Assembly (NCBI GenBank): GCA_000442125.1
Contig: KE546975.1
Span: forward strand, 1,178,001-1,242,000
Source: Opeltia flavorubescens
Lineage: Eukaryota > Ascomycota > Lecanoromycetes > Teloschistales > Teloschistaceae
Direction: 5' to 3'
Length of the DNA: 64,000 nt
Part shown: positions 32,958-46,176 of the stretch, in pieces
Layout: the number at the start of each line of letters is the position of its first letter
Position numbering within the stretch: the first letter of the stretch is position 1
Program-made: the position numbers and the translations under genes
The notes under the pieces: model-generated
Told to the model about the DNA's origin: nothing
Database searches by the model: none
The model's input: the letters and a program-made list of their open reading frames with translations, nothing else

Positions 32958-35386
32958 ATGTCTCTCAATGAGCAAACACCGCTACTCACCACCGTACATG
33001 TTATTCCTCGACAGCCTCGCTACAGGCACAGCACCCTCCGCCGTTTCTGTACTATCGCATTAGCATCGACTCTCATCGTCCTCGTTGTACTTTTCCTCGT
33101 TCCTTTTAGCTGGCTCCCACATCATGACCTCAATGACCGTTGGGGGGACGATAATGGGCCTTGGGGCTCCCCCTTTTCATCGCCATATCCACATCCCGCG
33201 TGGCCAGAAAGCCGGGGAATAACGTACGCAGAACTTCAGGATCTCTTGCTAAGGACTCCTGATGAAGCAAAAGCTAAGGAATGGAGTGAATATTATACTT
33301 CTGGGCCGCATCTAGCCGGGAAGAACCTCACCCAAGCTTTGTGGACACGCGAGAGGTGGCAGGAGTTTGGAATATCGGATGCGAGCATCGCAACGTACGA
33401 TGTCTACATCAACTACCCTAAGGACCACCGATTAGCGTTACTGGAGAGCAAGAGCAAGGATAATAGAGAGCAGGTCACTGGAACAGAATACTCTGTTAAG
33501 TATGAGTGTAAGATGGAGGAAGATGTTCTGGAGGAAGATCCTACGACTGGATTGGACACTCGAATACCCACTTTTCATGGTTACTCAGCCAGCGGGGATG
33601 TGACTGCGCAGTATGTTTACGTTAATTTTGGGACTTTCTGGGATTATGACGACCTCGTTAAAGCCAATGTTAGCTTGGAGGGGAAGATTGCTATCGTGAA
33701 GTACGGCCGTGGGTTCAGAGGACTCAAAGTTAAAAGGGCACAACAACTTGGTATGGTCGGAGTCATCATCTACAGTGACCCTCAAGAAGATGGCGAGATA
33801 ACAGAGCAGAACGGCTATAAAACGTACCCTGAAGGCCCTGCACGGAACCCCAGCAGTGTACAGAGAGGCTCGGTGCAGTTTATAGACGTGGGACCCGGAG
33901 ACCCTACGACACCTGGCTATCCTTCCAAACCAGGAGTACCGCGCCAGGATCCAGGAAACGTGCTTGCGTCGATTCCTTCTGTCCCAATTTCATATCAAGA
34001 CGCCCTCCCAATCCTCCAATCACTCAATGGCCACGGACCTTCTGCAAAAGACTTCAATGAGTATTGGCAAGGCGGCGGGTTGAGCTATAAGAATGTTTCG
34101 TACAACATCGGTCCTTCGCCATCATCTTTGAAGCTGAATCTGGTCAATAAGCAGGAGTATATCATTACACCCATGTGGGACGTAATCGGTATCATTAACG
34201 GAACGTTGCCTGACGAAGTGATTATTCTGGGCAACCATCGAGATGCTTGGATTGCTGGAGGGGCCGCCGATCCCAATAGTGGATCTGCCGCATTGAATGA
34301 AGTCATCCGATCATTCGGTCTTGCTCTAGCAGAAGGATGGAAGCCCCTTCGCACCATAGTATTCGCCAGTTGGGACGGTGAGGAACCTGGGTTGATTGGC
34401 TCTACAGAGTGGGTCGAAGAATACTTGCCATGGCTGTCAAATGCTGCTGTAGCATACCTCAATGTCGACGTGGCTTGCATGGGAACTAAATATATAGCAG
34501 CGGCGTCTCCCCTACTCAACAAAGCAATTTACAACGCGACCGGTCTTGTTCAGTCACCAAATCAAACGATTCCTGGACAAAGAGTACGAGATCTCTGGAG
34601 CGGTCATATTGCAACGATGGGCAGTGGAANTGATTTCACTGCATTTCAAGACTTTGCTGGTATTCCAAGTATGGATCAAGCTTTTGACCGGGTGGCCAAT
34701 AGCCCGGTTTATCACTACCATTCGAACTATGACAGCTTCCACTGGATGGATAAATTTGGTGATCAAGATTGGCGATATCACACGACGACGGCCAAAATCT
34801 GGGCACTGGTCGCAGCCAGTCTCATTGAAAGCCCCATCATCATGTTCAACGCAACAGACTACGCCATTAGTCTGGCTTCATATGTGGAAAGGTTGGAAGA
34901 GAAAGCCAGAAAATCCGATATATCGAGATCAGTTGTACATCAAACTGCTTTCCGCAAGCTTGAATCAGCAGTTAAAGAGCTGCACAAAGCTGCTATGGGC
35001 TTTGACCAGCAAGCTGCTCTGCTACAAGAACAGGTTGAAGCCGGGAATATCCCTTGGTGGAAATGGTGGCAGAGGGTTCGGCTGTATATAGAGGTGAAGA
35101 AGGTGAATAACGGATACAAATACCTCGAGCGGCACTTCTTGCACAAAGATGGATTGGATGGAAGAAGCTGGTTCAAGCACGTTGTATTTGCGCCGGGAAG
35201 ATATACAGGTTATGCTGGCGCAACGTTCCCGAGCTTGATCGAGGCTGTCGAAGATAAGAACGACACAGCTATCGAGGTGAGTCACAAGGTTCTAGGACTA
35301 AGATGAAAGGTTAACCATCTTCCCAGAAATGGAGTAACATTATCGAAGCATGTATCAATTCTGCAGCTGTCTCGTTGGAGGTTTAA
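32958..35386 (+). CDS. M28B peptidase, glutamate carboxypeptidase II / transferrin-receptor-like
   Basis: This is a type II membrane metallopeptidase of vacuole or cell surface. Exons 32958-35276 and 35327-35386 (50-nt intron, phase 0) give 792 aa; the last exon supplies the terminal WSNIIEACINSAAVSLEV. A cytosolic tail of about 30 residues precedes one membrane helix (about 32-53). A PA domain (about 165-350), the M28 catalytic domain and a C-terminal helical dimerisation domain follow. Likely di-zinc ligands are all visible: His and Asp in NHRDAW...ADPNSGSA (about 427-437), Glu pair in DGEEPG (about 473), Asp in LNVDVA and His in YHYHSNYDSF. The N at 34630 falls in the ANT codon of GSGxDFTAF, where serine is expected. 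Confidence 0.93.
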
Positions 35387-35877
35387 ACGGAGGAGCAATA
35401 ACGCCGGGTATTTGACAAGAGGGGATTGAATCAACGAAGTCATGATACCAATGTATATAGGCAATAAGAACATAGCACGTATCTGATTATCAGCGCCTTT
35501 CATGAGAATGAAGGTTGGTGATAAAAGTTTTGTTTGATAGGGGTGTGTATTGGCTTGGCAGCCCTTATCACCTGTCTGTATGGCAGGGTAATTCCAGGAT
35601 GAGTAGTCATACCATAGGAAAAGCATGAAATTGTGGAACGTAGTGATAGAGTTATTATGTCGTTTACAATGCGCGATTAAAAACAACGTGTTTCTGGAAA
35701 AGCTTGCCAAGACATATTTGCGCAACCCTTCTTGTGGTCAACCGTGGCTCACAAGGGGTGGTCTCGGCGAGTTCGGGTGGCCAAACGTAGAATGCACTCG
35801 AACGTCATAATCTTTTATCTACCGCGCCGACTCCATCTTCTTCACCTCAATCACTTACAACCTACATCATCAGCAAC
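35387..35877. other. Intergenic region
   Basis: The region between the peptidase and the mitochondrial protein gene has no supported ORF. Its end, pyrimidine-rich, is the leader of the gene at 35878. Confidence 0.45.
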
Positions 35878-36966
35878 ATGGCGACTTTTGTCCTTCGGCG
35901 GCCCTTCGCCATCACATCAGCTCTCAAACAACTTCCCAAAACTGCTTCTCCAGTGGCTCGCATGTTCCATAGCTCGCCTGTCAAGCAACAGCTCTTCACT
36001 CAACGTTCAACTACTCCCCTCACCACCGTACTCGGTAAATCTCGCTCGACCTTTCAAAACGCCTTCCGCCGGTATGAGTCTTCATATCAAGGAATTCCCA
36101 ACCCGACTTCTGGTGGCACCTTGGGCCAACGACTTCTTTATGGTGGCGCCATCATAGGTGGCACTATTGTTGCAGCCAACCTTCTCTTCAACCGTGAAAC
36201 AAGGGAAGATGGCGGCATGCCACCTTTCGAGCGTGCATACCTCAATGATACATTCCTTCACACAGGCCTTGGTGTAGGTATTATTGGCATTGCAGCGTCC
36301 GCACTTCACCGCAGCGGATGGAGTGTGAGATTGATGACTTTCAACCCTTGGGTTGTCATCGGCTGCAGTCTGGCTGCCAGCTTGGGAACCATGTACGGAA
36401 CTTTCAACACCCATCCTGACAAGTAAGTCCTGAACCACTAAAGACCTTGCCGATTATATCCGTTTCTGACATTGTCCTTTTCTAGCTACGTTCAAAAGTA
36501 CGCATTATGGACCGCCTTCAACGTTGCCCAAGCCGCAGTCATTGCCCCCATCCTCTTCATGCAACCTGCCCTTCTCGCACGTGCCGGCCTTTACACCGTT
36601 GCCATGATGGGATCCCTCGCCTTCGTCGGTGCTACCGCCAAGCAAGAGAAATACCTCTACCTCGGCGGTCCTCTTCTCGCCGGTGTAGCCCTCGTCGCCG
36701 TCAGCGGTTTTGCACCCCTCGTTCTACCTGCCACTGCTGCACGAACGCTCATGTGGAGTGAACGCATCTGGCTTTATGGCGGCCTGGCGGTGTTCGGAGG
36801 CTTCACCTTGTATGATACCCAAAAAGTTCTGCACCACGCAAGGATGGCGGAAAGAGGCTTGGCGAGGAAGGACGTGGTGAATGAGAGTATCAGTCTTGAG
36901 CTGGACTTCTTGAACATCTTCATTCGGATGGTACAGATTTTGGGAATGCAGCAGAGAAGGAAGTGA
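35878..36966 (+). CDS. Mitochondrial Bax-inhibitor-1 family protein (GHITM/MICS1-like)
   Basis: This is an inner-membrane protein linked in animals to cristae morphology and cytochrome c retention. Exons 35878-36422 and 36486-36966 (63-nt intron, phase 2) give 341 aa. The first 50 residues are Arg/Ser/Thr-rich with almost no acidic residues (MATFVLRRPFAITSALKQL), a typical matrix presequence. Seven to eight membrane segments follow. The BI-1 signature includes GLAVFGGFTLYDTQKVLHHA and the C-terminal SISLELDFLNIFIRMVQIL, matching the GHITM branch rather than the ER-located BI-1 branch. The role in fungi is inferred from that branch. Confidence 0.92.
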
Positions 36967-37293
36967 TAGGTGGGTTCAGATTCTTCAAGGGGCAGGCGCA
37001 GGAAATCATTAGGTGGCGGAGTTCAGAAAGCAGAAGACTGAAAAGCGAATAGAAACAGATTTGTAGGGATAGGGGTCGCTCTCCTCTTTTTTCGGTTTGT
37101 TATTCAGGTTGCGTTGGGGTATAGGAGGCTCAATAGTCTACATCGATATATCGATAGCACAAACCAAATTTCTTGATCTATACAATGCTTGTAGCGTATT
37201 TCCAGAGATCGCGAATCGACACATTGAATTATCCAATGTTCAACGTAGGCGGCCCCCTTGTTCCTCTTTCCTGTTAACCCTTTAGGCTTGGCT
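36967..37293. other. Convergent intergenic gap
   Basis: This is the 3' region between the GHITM-like and epimerase-like genes. No gene is seen. Confidence 0.45.
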
Positions 37294-38633
37294 CTAGCTC
37301 TCCATAACAAGCTTCGCTGTTTCCAGATAATGCTCATCGAAATCCTTCTTCGTCCTCTTCGGCTCCCATCCCAAGCTCCGGCTCGTATCCGGCCGTGTCC
37401 GAAAGCTGCATCTCACAGTCAGCCCCCAAGTAGCCCTCGCGATTGGAGATCTATTCGCCAATTTTTCATGTCCGAATATCGACAGGGCAACAGAAATCAC
37501 ATACTTGGACCCAAAATTCAACTCACATAGCAGCTTATTCCCACCAGTCCACGTTTCCGCTGCTTCTTCTAACCCTACTTTCCTGATTTTATCGGTCTTG
37601 GTACCTCCGACTTCATACATGGCTTTCGCGATTCCTTTTGAGAATTCTCCCCATGTGTATCGCCCCGTGCCCGCGAAATAGATCCCTCTTTCCCCGCTAG
37701 GGAATCCTTGCATACCATCTGTAACAATTTTGTTCGCCATTAGGACGTACAGATCTGCCAGATCTTCTACATGAACGTGTTCGACATCGCCGTCGTCGGC
37801 GCCTAGTTGGTATACTTCTCCTGTACGTAGGGCGGCACGCATGATGAAGGGGGCTTGGATGGTAAGACGGTTGAAGAAGCCGGTTCCGGTGCCGTAGATG
37901 GTGGGGGGCATGATTATGTATGTTTTTACAGAGGAAGCGAGACCAGTTTCTATGACGGCGATGTCGGTAGTACGTTGCGCATAAGGGGCCAGTGCATTGC
38001 GGGAGAGAAGGTACGGGTAGAGGGTTGGGGACGTGTCGGTGAACGTGCGAGATTCATGGTAGGCGTTTGTAATGGGTTGGTCGGCGAGGTTCGAGGTGCC
38101 GGATGTCTGTTGGAGGGGAGAGCGATGGTGTTAGTTTGGGATTTGTTTCATTTGAGATTTCGGGTGATGTACGTGGATGTAGTAGACATCTCTTCCGGTG
38201 GACTTCCGGCGGTTGCCGAGACCTTTAATGAAGGCTGTGGCGGAGTGGACGCTTGCTCCAGGTGTGATATTGATGATCACTGCAGACTGGTCAGTACTTA
38301 GGACGTCGTGGTAAAGCCTTTGCGGTCAGTCGTTGCGGTATTCCCATACGGTCATAGTCGCTGGCAATTCTCTCGACCTCTTTGGTATCACGCAAACTCT
38401 CGAATAAGACCGTCTTGAAGCCTTTCTCCTCGAATATGCGAGCTTTATCCTCTCCACGGACGAGAAGGGTAAGATTGCATTCGTTAAGAGGTTCATCCTT
38501 GGAAGTGGAAATTGTGGATAAGACGGTACCGCCGCTATTTTTACATTTAGGGAAACTTGAACGAGAGACACGATTTTGAGAGCAAATACATGTATCCAGT
38601 TGCACCCGCCAGCAGTACTTCGAATGGGGCCAT
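37294..38633 (-). CDS. NAD(P)-dependent epimerase/dehydratase-like (extended SDR)
   Basis: This is a Rossmann-fold oxidoreductase of unknown substrate. Five exons on the minus strand: 38633-38590, 38534-38350, 38279-38173, 38106-37505 and 37405-37294, giving 349 aa with all phases consistent. The NAD-binding glycine motif GATGYIGG is created across the first splice junction. Later landmarks are LLVRGEDKA, INITPGASVHSATAF, YYIHTSGTSNL, IMPPTIYG and the C-terminal RSLGWEPKRTKKDFDEH. The usual SDR catalytic Y-x-x-x-K is not obvious, as in many fungal NmrA-like or epimerase-like members, so catalysis is uncertain. Confidence 0.88.
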
Positions 38634-39301
38634 TTTCGGTCGAAGCGACAGATGGAAATCAGACTCTTACGATTGAGAAGAGAGATGAGATGAAAGCTCG
38701 CTTAAAATTAGGTCGAGATGAAAGATATCGATTCAATAGCTTCTGTACTTGCGATCAACAGGTCTCTCGTGACGAACTACTTTTCTGCAATAGGAAAGAG
38801 TTCAGGCGTCCATCCCCTCTTCCAACCTCTTACGACATTATACATGAAGCCAATTGGGAACTCATCCAATTGGCTGTACTTCTCTTTGATAGCAAAAGGT
38901 CTTATCATGCCTAATCCCGAAGGAATACGGAAGTTATGGTAATGAACCTCATTGCTTAGCTTGATGGGCAAGAGTGGATCGATTGATAAAGCAACACCTT
39001 GCTTAACCAGCTTTATGAAACTTGAAGAGCCGCGCTAAAATTTGTTCGAGATCTCAGGTTCGCGAACAATAGTTCTCATTCTTCAAAATCACTTCACTGT
39101 GATTCCGCCTGCCGCTCTTTAAAATCTCAAACACCTCCCACTGACCGAGCGCTCGGCTCGTAAGCATCATGCTCGGTGCGAGATAGTGAGTATCAATCTC
39201 TCAACGGCGCTGATTAGAGGATCACCCCTTGTCTTCCGCTCACATCGCGCCTTCGATCTACACCCCTGTGGCTCCATCTAACCTACTGGAGCACTATCAT
39301 T
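38634..39301. other. Divergent promoter region upstream of RPB2
   Basis: This 668-bp region between the start codons of the epimerase-like gene and RPB2 has no supported coding sequence. The RPB2-proximal part is C/T-rich, typical of highly expressed fungal genes. Confidence 0.5.
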
Positions 39302-42300
39302 ATGGCGACTTACGAGGAACCATTTGACGATGGCTATCTTGACGACGATGTGGAGGATGAGGGGATCACCGCCGAGGACTGCTGGACAGTCATCTCCTCC
39401 TTCTTTGACGCCAAAGGTCTCGTTTCGCAGCAGCTGGACTCTTTCGATGAGTTCGTCCAGTCAACGATGCAAGAGCTGATCGATGAGCATTCTCTTCTCA
39501 CTCTTGATCAGCACGCGCCACAGTCTGATGATGCGGATCCTATTGTCTTACGGAGGTACGAGATCAAGTTCGGCCAGATAGCAATCGCCCGACCTTCCGC
39601 TACCGAAGCCGATGGTGTCACCGTTTCTATGCTTCCGCAAGAGGCTCGATTGCGCAATCTAACGTACGCGAGCCCGCTGTTCCTTGAAATGAGTCGGAAG
39701 GTTTCAGTTGCCCGCGAACGGCAAATCAATGATGAAGAGACTGAGGATGGTGCTATGGGTACGCAACGGAACCCGGGTGGAACATTCCTCGAGTGGGAGG
39801 TAGAAGCCGGCAGCGACACCGAGGATCCATTATCAATATTCGTCGGAAGGTTACCGGTCATGCTGAAGTCCAAATACTGCACTCTGAGGCAACTTTCAGA
39901 GGCTGAGCTGTTCAAATACAACGAGTGTCCTTATGACCAAGGCGGATATTTCATCATCAACGGCAGCGAAAAGGTTCTGATCGCGCAGGAACGAAGTGCG
40001 GCCAACATCGTGCAAGTATTCAAGAAATCAGCCAGCAACACGCCCTACGTGGCAGAGATTCGAAGTGCCCTTGAAAAAGGGTCAAGATTGATCTCGAGTA
40101 TGTCCGTCGCGCTCATAGCGCATGGTGAGAGCAAGAAAGGTGGTCTCGGTCACACAATCCATGCCGACTTACCCTACATTATGCCAAAGATTCCCATCGT
40201 CATTGTTTTCCGAGCCTTGGGCATTGTGTCTGACGAGGATATTCTCAATCACATCTGCTACGATCGCTCCGACACCCAAATGCTTGAGATGTTGAAACCG
40301 TGTCTGGAGGAAGCTTTTGTTATCCAAGATCGAGAAGTGGCTTTGGACTTCCTGGGAAAGCGTGGGAAGAATCAGAAGCTCTCACGTAACGATCGTATCA
40401 AGTTCGCCCGCGATGTCCTCCAGAAGGAACTATTACCCCATATTTCCCAAACGGAAGGCAGCGAAACCCGTAAAGCATTCTTCTTGGGCTATATGATTCA
40501 TCGCATGCTCCAATGCGTCTTAGGCCGCAGAGACGTCGACGACCGAGATCATTTTGGCAAAAAACGCCTTGACTTAGCTGGGCCCCTGCTCGCTGGTCTA
40601 TTCAGGATGTTGTTCCAAAAACTTACGAAAGATATATACAAGTATCTTCAAAAATGCGTGGAGAATAATCGAGAGTTCAATCTGACCTTAGGGGTAAAGC
40701 AGAATACACTGAGTAGTGGTCTCAAGTATTCGCTTGCTACAGGTAATTGGGGCGATCAGAAGAAGGCAGCGCAATCCAAGGCTGGGGTATCACAGGTACT
40801 CAACCGCTATACATTCGCTTCTACCCTCTCTCATCTTCGACGTACAAATACGCCCATTGGCCGTGACGGCAAGATTGCCAAACCACGACAGCTGCATAAT
40901 ACACATTGGGGTCTAGTCTGTCCAGCCGAGACTCCAGAAGGACAGGCGTGTGGCTTGGTCAAGAATCTTGCGCTCATGTGCTACATAAGTGTCGGATCAC
41001 CGGCTGAGCCCATCGTTGACTACCTGGTACAGCGAAACATGGAAGTTCTCGAGGAATATGAACCAATCAGATCACCTAACGCTACAAAAGTGTTTGTTAA
41101 TGGCGTCTGGGTTGGCGTACACCATGATCCAGCCCATCTTGTTCCCAATGTACAAGAACTTCGGCGTAAGGGCTACATACCGCACGAAGCAAGTCTCGTG
41201 CGCGATATTCGAGACCGAGAGTTCAAAATCTTCACAGATGCAGGTCGTGTCTGTAGACCACTTTTCGTCATAGATAATGACCTGAAGAGCGACAACTGCG
41301 GAAATCTTGTTTTAACGAAGAGCATGGTTCAGAAACTCGAGGATGAGAGAGATAAGGTCATCCTCGCTGATCCGGAAGAAAGAGCGGGCGAGTCTATTGG
41401 TTGGCACGGGTTAGTTGACGCGGGTGCGATCGAGTATGTTGACGCAGAGGAAGAGGAGACCATCATGATTGTCATGACTCCTGAAGATCTCGATATTTCG
41501 AGGCAGATCCAGGCTGGATACTCAGCACCCGCACCAGATGAAGACGCGCCCAATCAAAGGGTCAAGGCTCCCATCAATCCTACACAACACACATGGACCC
41601 ATTGCGAGATTCATCCAAGCATGATCTTGGGTATTTGTGCAAGCATCATTCCATTTCCTGACCATAACCAGTCTCCCCGAAATACATACCAATCTGCAAT
41701 GGGTAAGCAAGCAATGGGAGTATTCCTCACAAATTACGATGAACGCATGGATACAATGGCGAACATTCTCTACTATCCGCAAAAGCCACTGGCTACTACA
41801 AGGTCAATGGAATTCTTGAAGTTCCGAGAACTTCCTGCGGGTCAGAACGCGATTGTCGCTATTGCTTGTTATTCTGGCTACAACCAAGAAGATTCGGTCA
41901 TCATGAACCAAAGCAGCATAGACCGTGGTCTCTTCCGTAGCTTGTTCTACAGAGCCTATGTTGATACTGAGAAGAGGGTGGGGATGACTGTGCTTGAGAA
42001 GTTCGAGAAGCCACTGCGAAGCGAGACGCTCAAGTTGAAGCATGGGACCTATGACAAGCTTGATGATGACGGTCTCGTTGCGCCAGGCGTCCGTGTATCG
42101 GGTGATGATGTTATCATTGGGAAGACGACGCCCATTGCCCCAGACGCCGAAGAAATGGGTCAGCGAACCAAAAGTCATATCAAGAAAGATGCCTCAACCC
42201 CGTTGAGGAGCACGGAAAATGGCATCGTCGATAAAGTCCTTCTATCGACGAATTCCGAGGGTCTCAAATTTGTCAAGGTACGAATGCGCACCACAAAGGT

Positions 42301-43114
42301 ACCGCAGATTGGAGACAAGTTCGCTTCGCGCCATGGTCAGAAAGGAACGATTGGGATTACGTACCGACAAGAAGACATGCCTTTCACTAGCGAAGGTGTG
42401 GTGCCGGATCTGATCATCAATCCTCACGCTATTCCATCCCGAATGACGATTGCCCATTTAATTGAGTGTCAACTGAGCAAGGTGTCGTCCCTCCGCGGCT
42501 ACGAGGGCGACGCGACTCCCTTCACAGAGATCACCGTCGACTCTGTGTCGAAGCTACTGCGAGAGCATGGCTATCAGTCGCGAGGTTTCGAGGTCATGTA
42601 CAATGGCCATACGGGCCGGAAGCTTGTAGCACAAGTGTTCTTGGGACCGACGTATTACCAGCGCTTACGGCACATGGTGGATGATAAGATTCATGCCAGA
42701 GCACGAGGGCCGGTGCAGATCCTGACAAGACAGCCGGTCGAAGGTCGAGCTAGGGACGGTGGTCTCCGGTTCGGGGAGATGGAGCGTGATTGCATGATCT
42801 CCCACGGTGCCAGTGCCTTCCTGCGAGAGCGGCTATTCGAGGTATCGGACGCCTTCCGAGTGCACATATGTGACATTTGTGGGCTGATGACTCCTGTTGC
42901 GTAAGTAAAACTCCTGTTTACGGAAGTCGATGTGCTAATATGACGTGGTAGGAATTTGAAAAAGAATTCATTCGAGTGCCGGCCTTGCAAGAATAAGACC
43001 AAGATATCGCAGGTCCACATGCCATATGCGGCCAAGCTTCTATTCCAAGAGCTGGCGGCGATGAATATTGCGGCAAGGATGTATACGAAACGATCTGGAA
43101 TCACGGTCCGATAG
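39302..43114 (+). CDS. RPB2: RNA polymerase II second-largest subunit
   Basis: This is a core catalytic subunit of nuclear RNA polymerase II. A long first exon (39302-42900) is followed by a 51-nt intron (42901-42951, GTAAGT...TAG, phase 2) and a final exon to 43114; 1253 aa in total. All the family blocks are present: an acidic N-terminus, the protrusion and lobe, the fork ([12 protein letters not shown]), the hybrid-binding Asp/Lys region ([23 protein letters not shown] near residue 1003), and the C-terminal clamp zinc site with Cys pairs split by the intron (CDICG ... CRPCKN). This is a common phylogenetic marker and would place the organism. Confidence 0.98.
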
Positions 43115-44334
43115 GCCAGAAAAGGCGGTGGATACAAACCAGTCACCCACATCTATTCGGTTCAGTGCTGTGAACGGAGGAAATTTCTTCTCCTGCATTT
43201 TGGCTGTATTTTCCATTTTTCATTTAGACGGCTTCTTCAAAAGGCAATTTGAGACGGAGCATAAGGATCTATGCATGGCGACGGCGCAGGACCGGGTGAT
43301 GCTCTTACCTGCATTGCATGACAGGAAGGGAGCGGGACCATTGGACTGAAGGAAAGGCTCGAGCGATCAGTAGGATTCGTTTAGTCCAGTCTTCTTCAAC
43401 TGTACATTAGTGTGACCGAAGAAGAATAGCAGTAGATGGAAATCATCCTCGGACCTTTCCATAGTAAATTGGACGGCAGTCTCTCCGATCATTTAGAGGC
43501 GTAATGGAATATGGCTTGGATGGATAGCTCGACTTCTGCAGGTAAACGCCCGACCAATGCGAATTGCAGATTAGGGAATCGTGTGATTGGCTTGGCATCA
43601 ATGACCCCGCTTCGGCTAGATCTGCCACTAGCCTTCCCGAGACAAGACCAATCACCTTGCATCTCTCGCCTTTCTATTTTCAACCTCACCTCTACCCGCC
43701 CACTCATCAAGCCATCCACCATCCCACATCTTCATTGCTAAGCGCCGAGAAACATCACGGTAGTAGTGGACTGATCGCTGAGCAGGGGTCTCAATCTGCA
43801 CCCTTCCATCATGCATGTCCAATATCGGCGGGGTCAGCCGGTCAACAGCTGCCTTGGTCCTGGCCCCAGGAGCCTGCAGGCCTCTCAATAGCCCATCGAA
43901 GGCTTCTAAACATAAGAAGCGCCCTCTTCGTCCACCTTGCTGTTTCTTCTCCAGCAAGCCTCCAATTTCCTTGAGCTATCCTTAGTAATTCGTACGTTGT
44001 TGTCTGTTAGAGCTGTGCTCTTTTCTGCCTCATCGTCTATCTTGTCCAATCTTCGAATTACAGTTGTCGCCGGTCGACTTCTCGCATAGCTCAAGTTGTT
44101 TCTTTGCTCGCTCGCGCTTATCCCACTTCTCCAAGCTGTTCGTCGCTTCGGGATAGCACTTGCCTTTTTCATCTTTCTATTCTCCAACCTTTGCTGTCGA
44201 AGGCCTGCTTCTGCTGCATCGAGTGCTCTGGTAGCATTCCTTCCTCCGCCCCCAAAGCGAAGCGTCAATCTTCACCAATCCTTCCGGCGCTTGTCGAACC
44301 ATTCATTTAATACTAATACTTCAACACCATAATA
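43115..44334. other. Long region upstream of the EsdC-like gene
   Basis: This 1.2-kb region has no supported gene. From about 43900 it is strongly C/T-rich and contains several short upstream ORFs (for example at 44096 and 44104). This fits a long 5' leader or regulated promoter. Confidence 0.45.
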
Positions 44335-45219
44335 ATGTCTGCAACTCAATTGTCCTTCACTCTTCGCACCTCCTCCAACGTCAAGACCGCTCATCTCCTT
44401 GGCTCATGGGACAACTACGCCGGCCAGCTACCACTCTCCAAGGATCCATCTAAGGCTGGTGGTTGGAAGGGTACCTTTAGGTTCTCGAGCTCCACTCTCA
44501 AGCCAGGTCAGCGATACTGGTACTACGTATGTTCCCTTTCATGATGCTCCATGAACCCAACATGCTAATAATGCCAACAGTACATCATGGATGGGTATCA
44601 TGTATCTCACGATCCAGCTCAACCTTCAACCAAGGAACCCACAACTGGTCGATCCCTCAACATCCTCGACGTTCCAACATCGAAAGCATCGGCTCCCCCT
44701 GTTTCAACGCTCGGCAGTGCTAAGCGTGGTTTCGTCAATCGTCAATCAATGGAGATTCCCAAAGGTCGCTCTTTGTCCCCATCAAAGATAATATCTCCGA
44801 AACCCAGCAAACCTTATGCGTCTCGTCAAGTCCGCGAAGCCGACTATAGTAATTCTCCGGGCATGGACGACATCGCTGAACAGCTCGAGCAAGCTTCCTT
44901 GTACAGCTCCAAGTACAGGAATGTCAGTCCTCCATCATCCGTTGGTTCCAGTCTTTCCAGCCGAAGTTCAGATCGCAGTTCACCGTCGTCTCTCTCATCT
45001 CTCAGTGATCCATCTAGTGGGGGTAGCAACTGTAGATGCAACCGCTATGGCGTAACAAGGAGAGGCGATAGGGTCAAACTTGACTGCGGAGGCAGCCGAT
45101 GCGGATACAGCGACGACAGCTCGTCAGGATGCTCCAGTGGTGATTCAGAGGCTAGCGATAGCGAGCCAGAATATCGAGAGATTCGACCCCGACAACGTGT
45201 TGAAGTCCGAAGGAGATGA
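44335..45219 (+). CDS. esdC: CBM48 glycogen-binding-domain protein, EsdC-like
   Basis: Exons 44335-44526 and 44581-45219 (54-nt intron with TGCTAAT branch, phase 0) give 276 aa. The first 85 residues are an AMPK-beta-type glycogen-binding (CBM48/early-set) domain: FTLRTSSNVKTAHLLGSWDNY, then WKGTFRF and YYIMDGYHVSHDP, with the sugar-stacking tryptophans in place. The remainder is Ser/Pro-rich, then a short Cys/Gly segment (CRCNRYG...CGGSRCG) and an acidic, Arg-rich end. Aspergillus EsdC, required for early sexual development, has the same small CBM48-plus-tail layout. Orthology is inferred. The long C/T-rich upstream region may matter for regulation. Confidence 0.83.
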
Positions 45220-46176
45220 GTGAGGAGGAAGTTTATGTTTAATTTCTTTGGGTGAAGTCGTTTCATTTGAGTACGACATTATTTAATTCATCTTCAGCTG
45301 GTCTAAGATGACTATCCCGACTGGGCAAGCGGCAGCATGCCACACGACACCTACATGGCTGTGGTCTGCCACCCAATGCAGACAAGGTGCGGCTCCATAG
45401 TCGAGATGGATGGGAAAGAAGGACACGAAGGATGTTACCCTTCGCAGGATCCTTTCATGACAAGGAAAGACACCAGTAGAAATACTAGGCCAGTCTTGGA
45501 AGTTGTGGAAGATGAAGGGGGTTGATCAGACGAATGTACTTGGATAAATTGTCAGAATTCATGGCTATTCCAAATAGGCTACAATTCAAAACCGTAACAA
45601 ACCTATTCTTGAAACACGTGAGTGCTTTGATTTCAGTCTACAATATCTAGACCGTATCTACCAGAAGCGAATTGCGTGGACGTTTTCAATGCAGCTAGGA
45701 TAATACTATTTGTTATCGCACCGAATCTAATCTCGGCTGAGATCTGCCCTGCGCACAACCCACAACTTTCATTCTCGTTCTTCCTTCTAGTATGACTTAT
45801 GCCCGAAGGAATCCGTCAAGTGCGGCCGTCGATAAGCCTTCGTTAGTCGCATATGCTAGTGGTTCGAGATGCTGTTTGAGATGCTCAAACTGCCCGAATG
45901 GGTCCGAATGGGGTGGCGTAGGTCATTGCTCAACAACTATTGTTCCCATGACTCAGATCTACAGTGGGTAATGACGGATAACCGGGTGTATGTCCGTGAG
46001 GCCTACCTCTAGGCTGATTAATTATTCTCTTCCTACTCAAAGTCGTTCCTTCTTCCCATAAGTGTCCTATTAGACCTGTGCGTACCGTTTGACTTGGCAT
46101 GGCTTGGCTTTAGACATCATAGACATTCACAACCCAAAATTGCATGGGATGAGAAAACTGTATTTCCCTCGAAAGC
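45220..46176. other. Intergenic region
   Basis: Nothing is supported in about 960 bp between the EsdC-like gene and the MFS gene. Confidence 0.4.

Noticed and set aside
43652-44268. Minus-strand ORFs upstream of the EsdC-like gene
   Set aside because: They are reverse readings of a C/T-rich leader; no motif.
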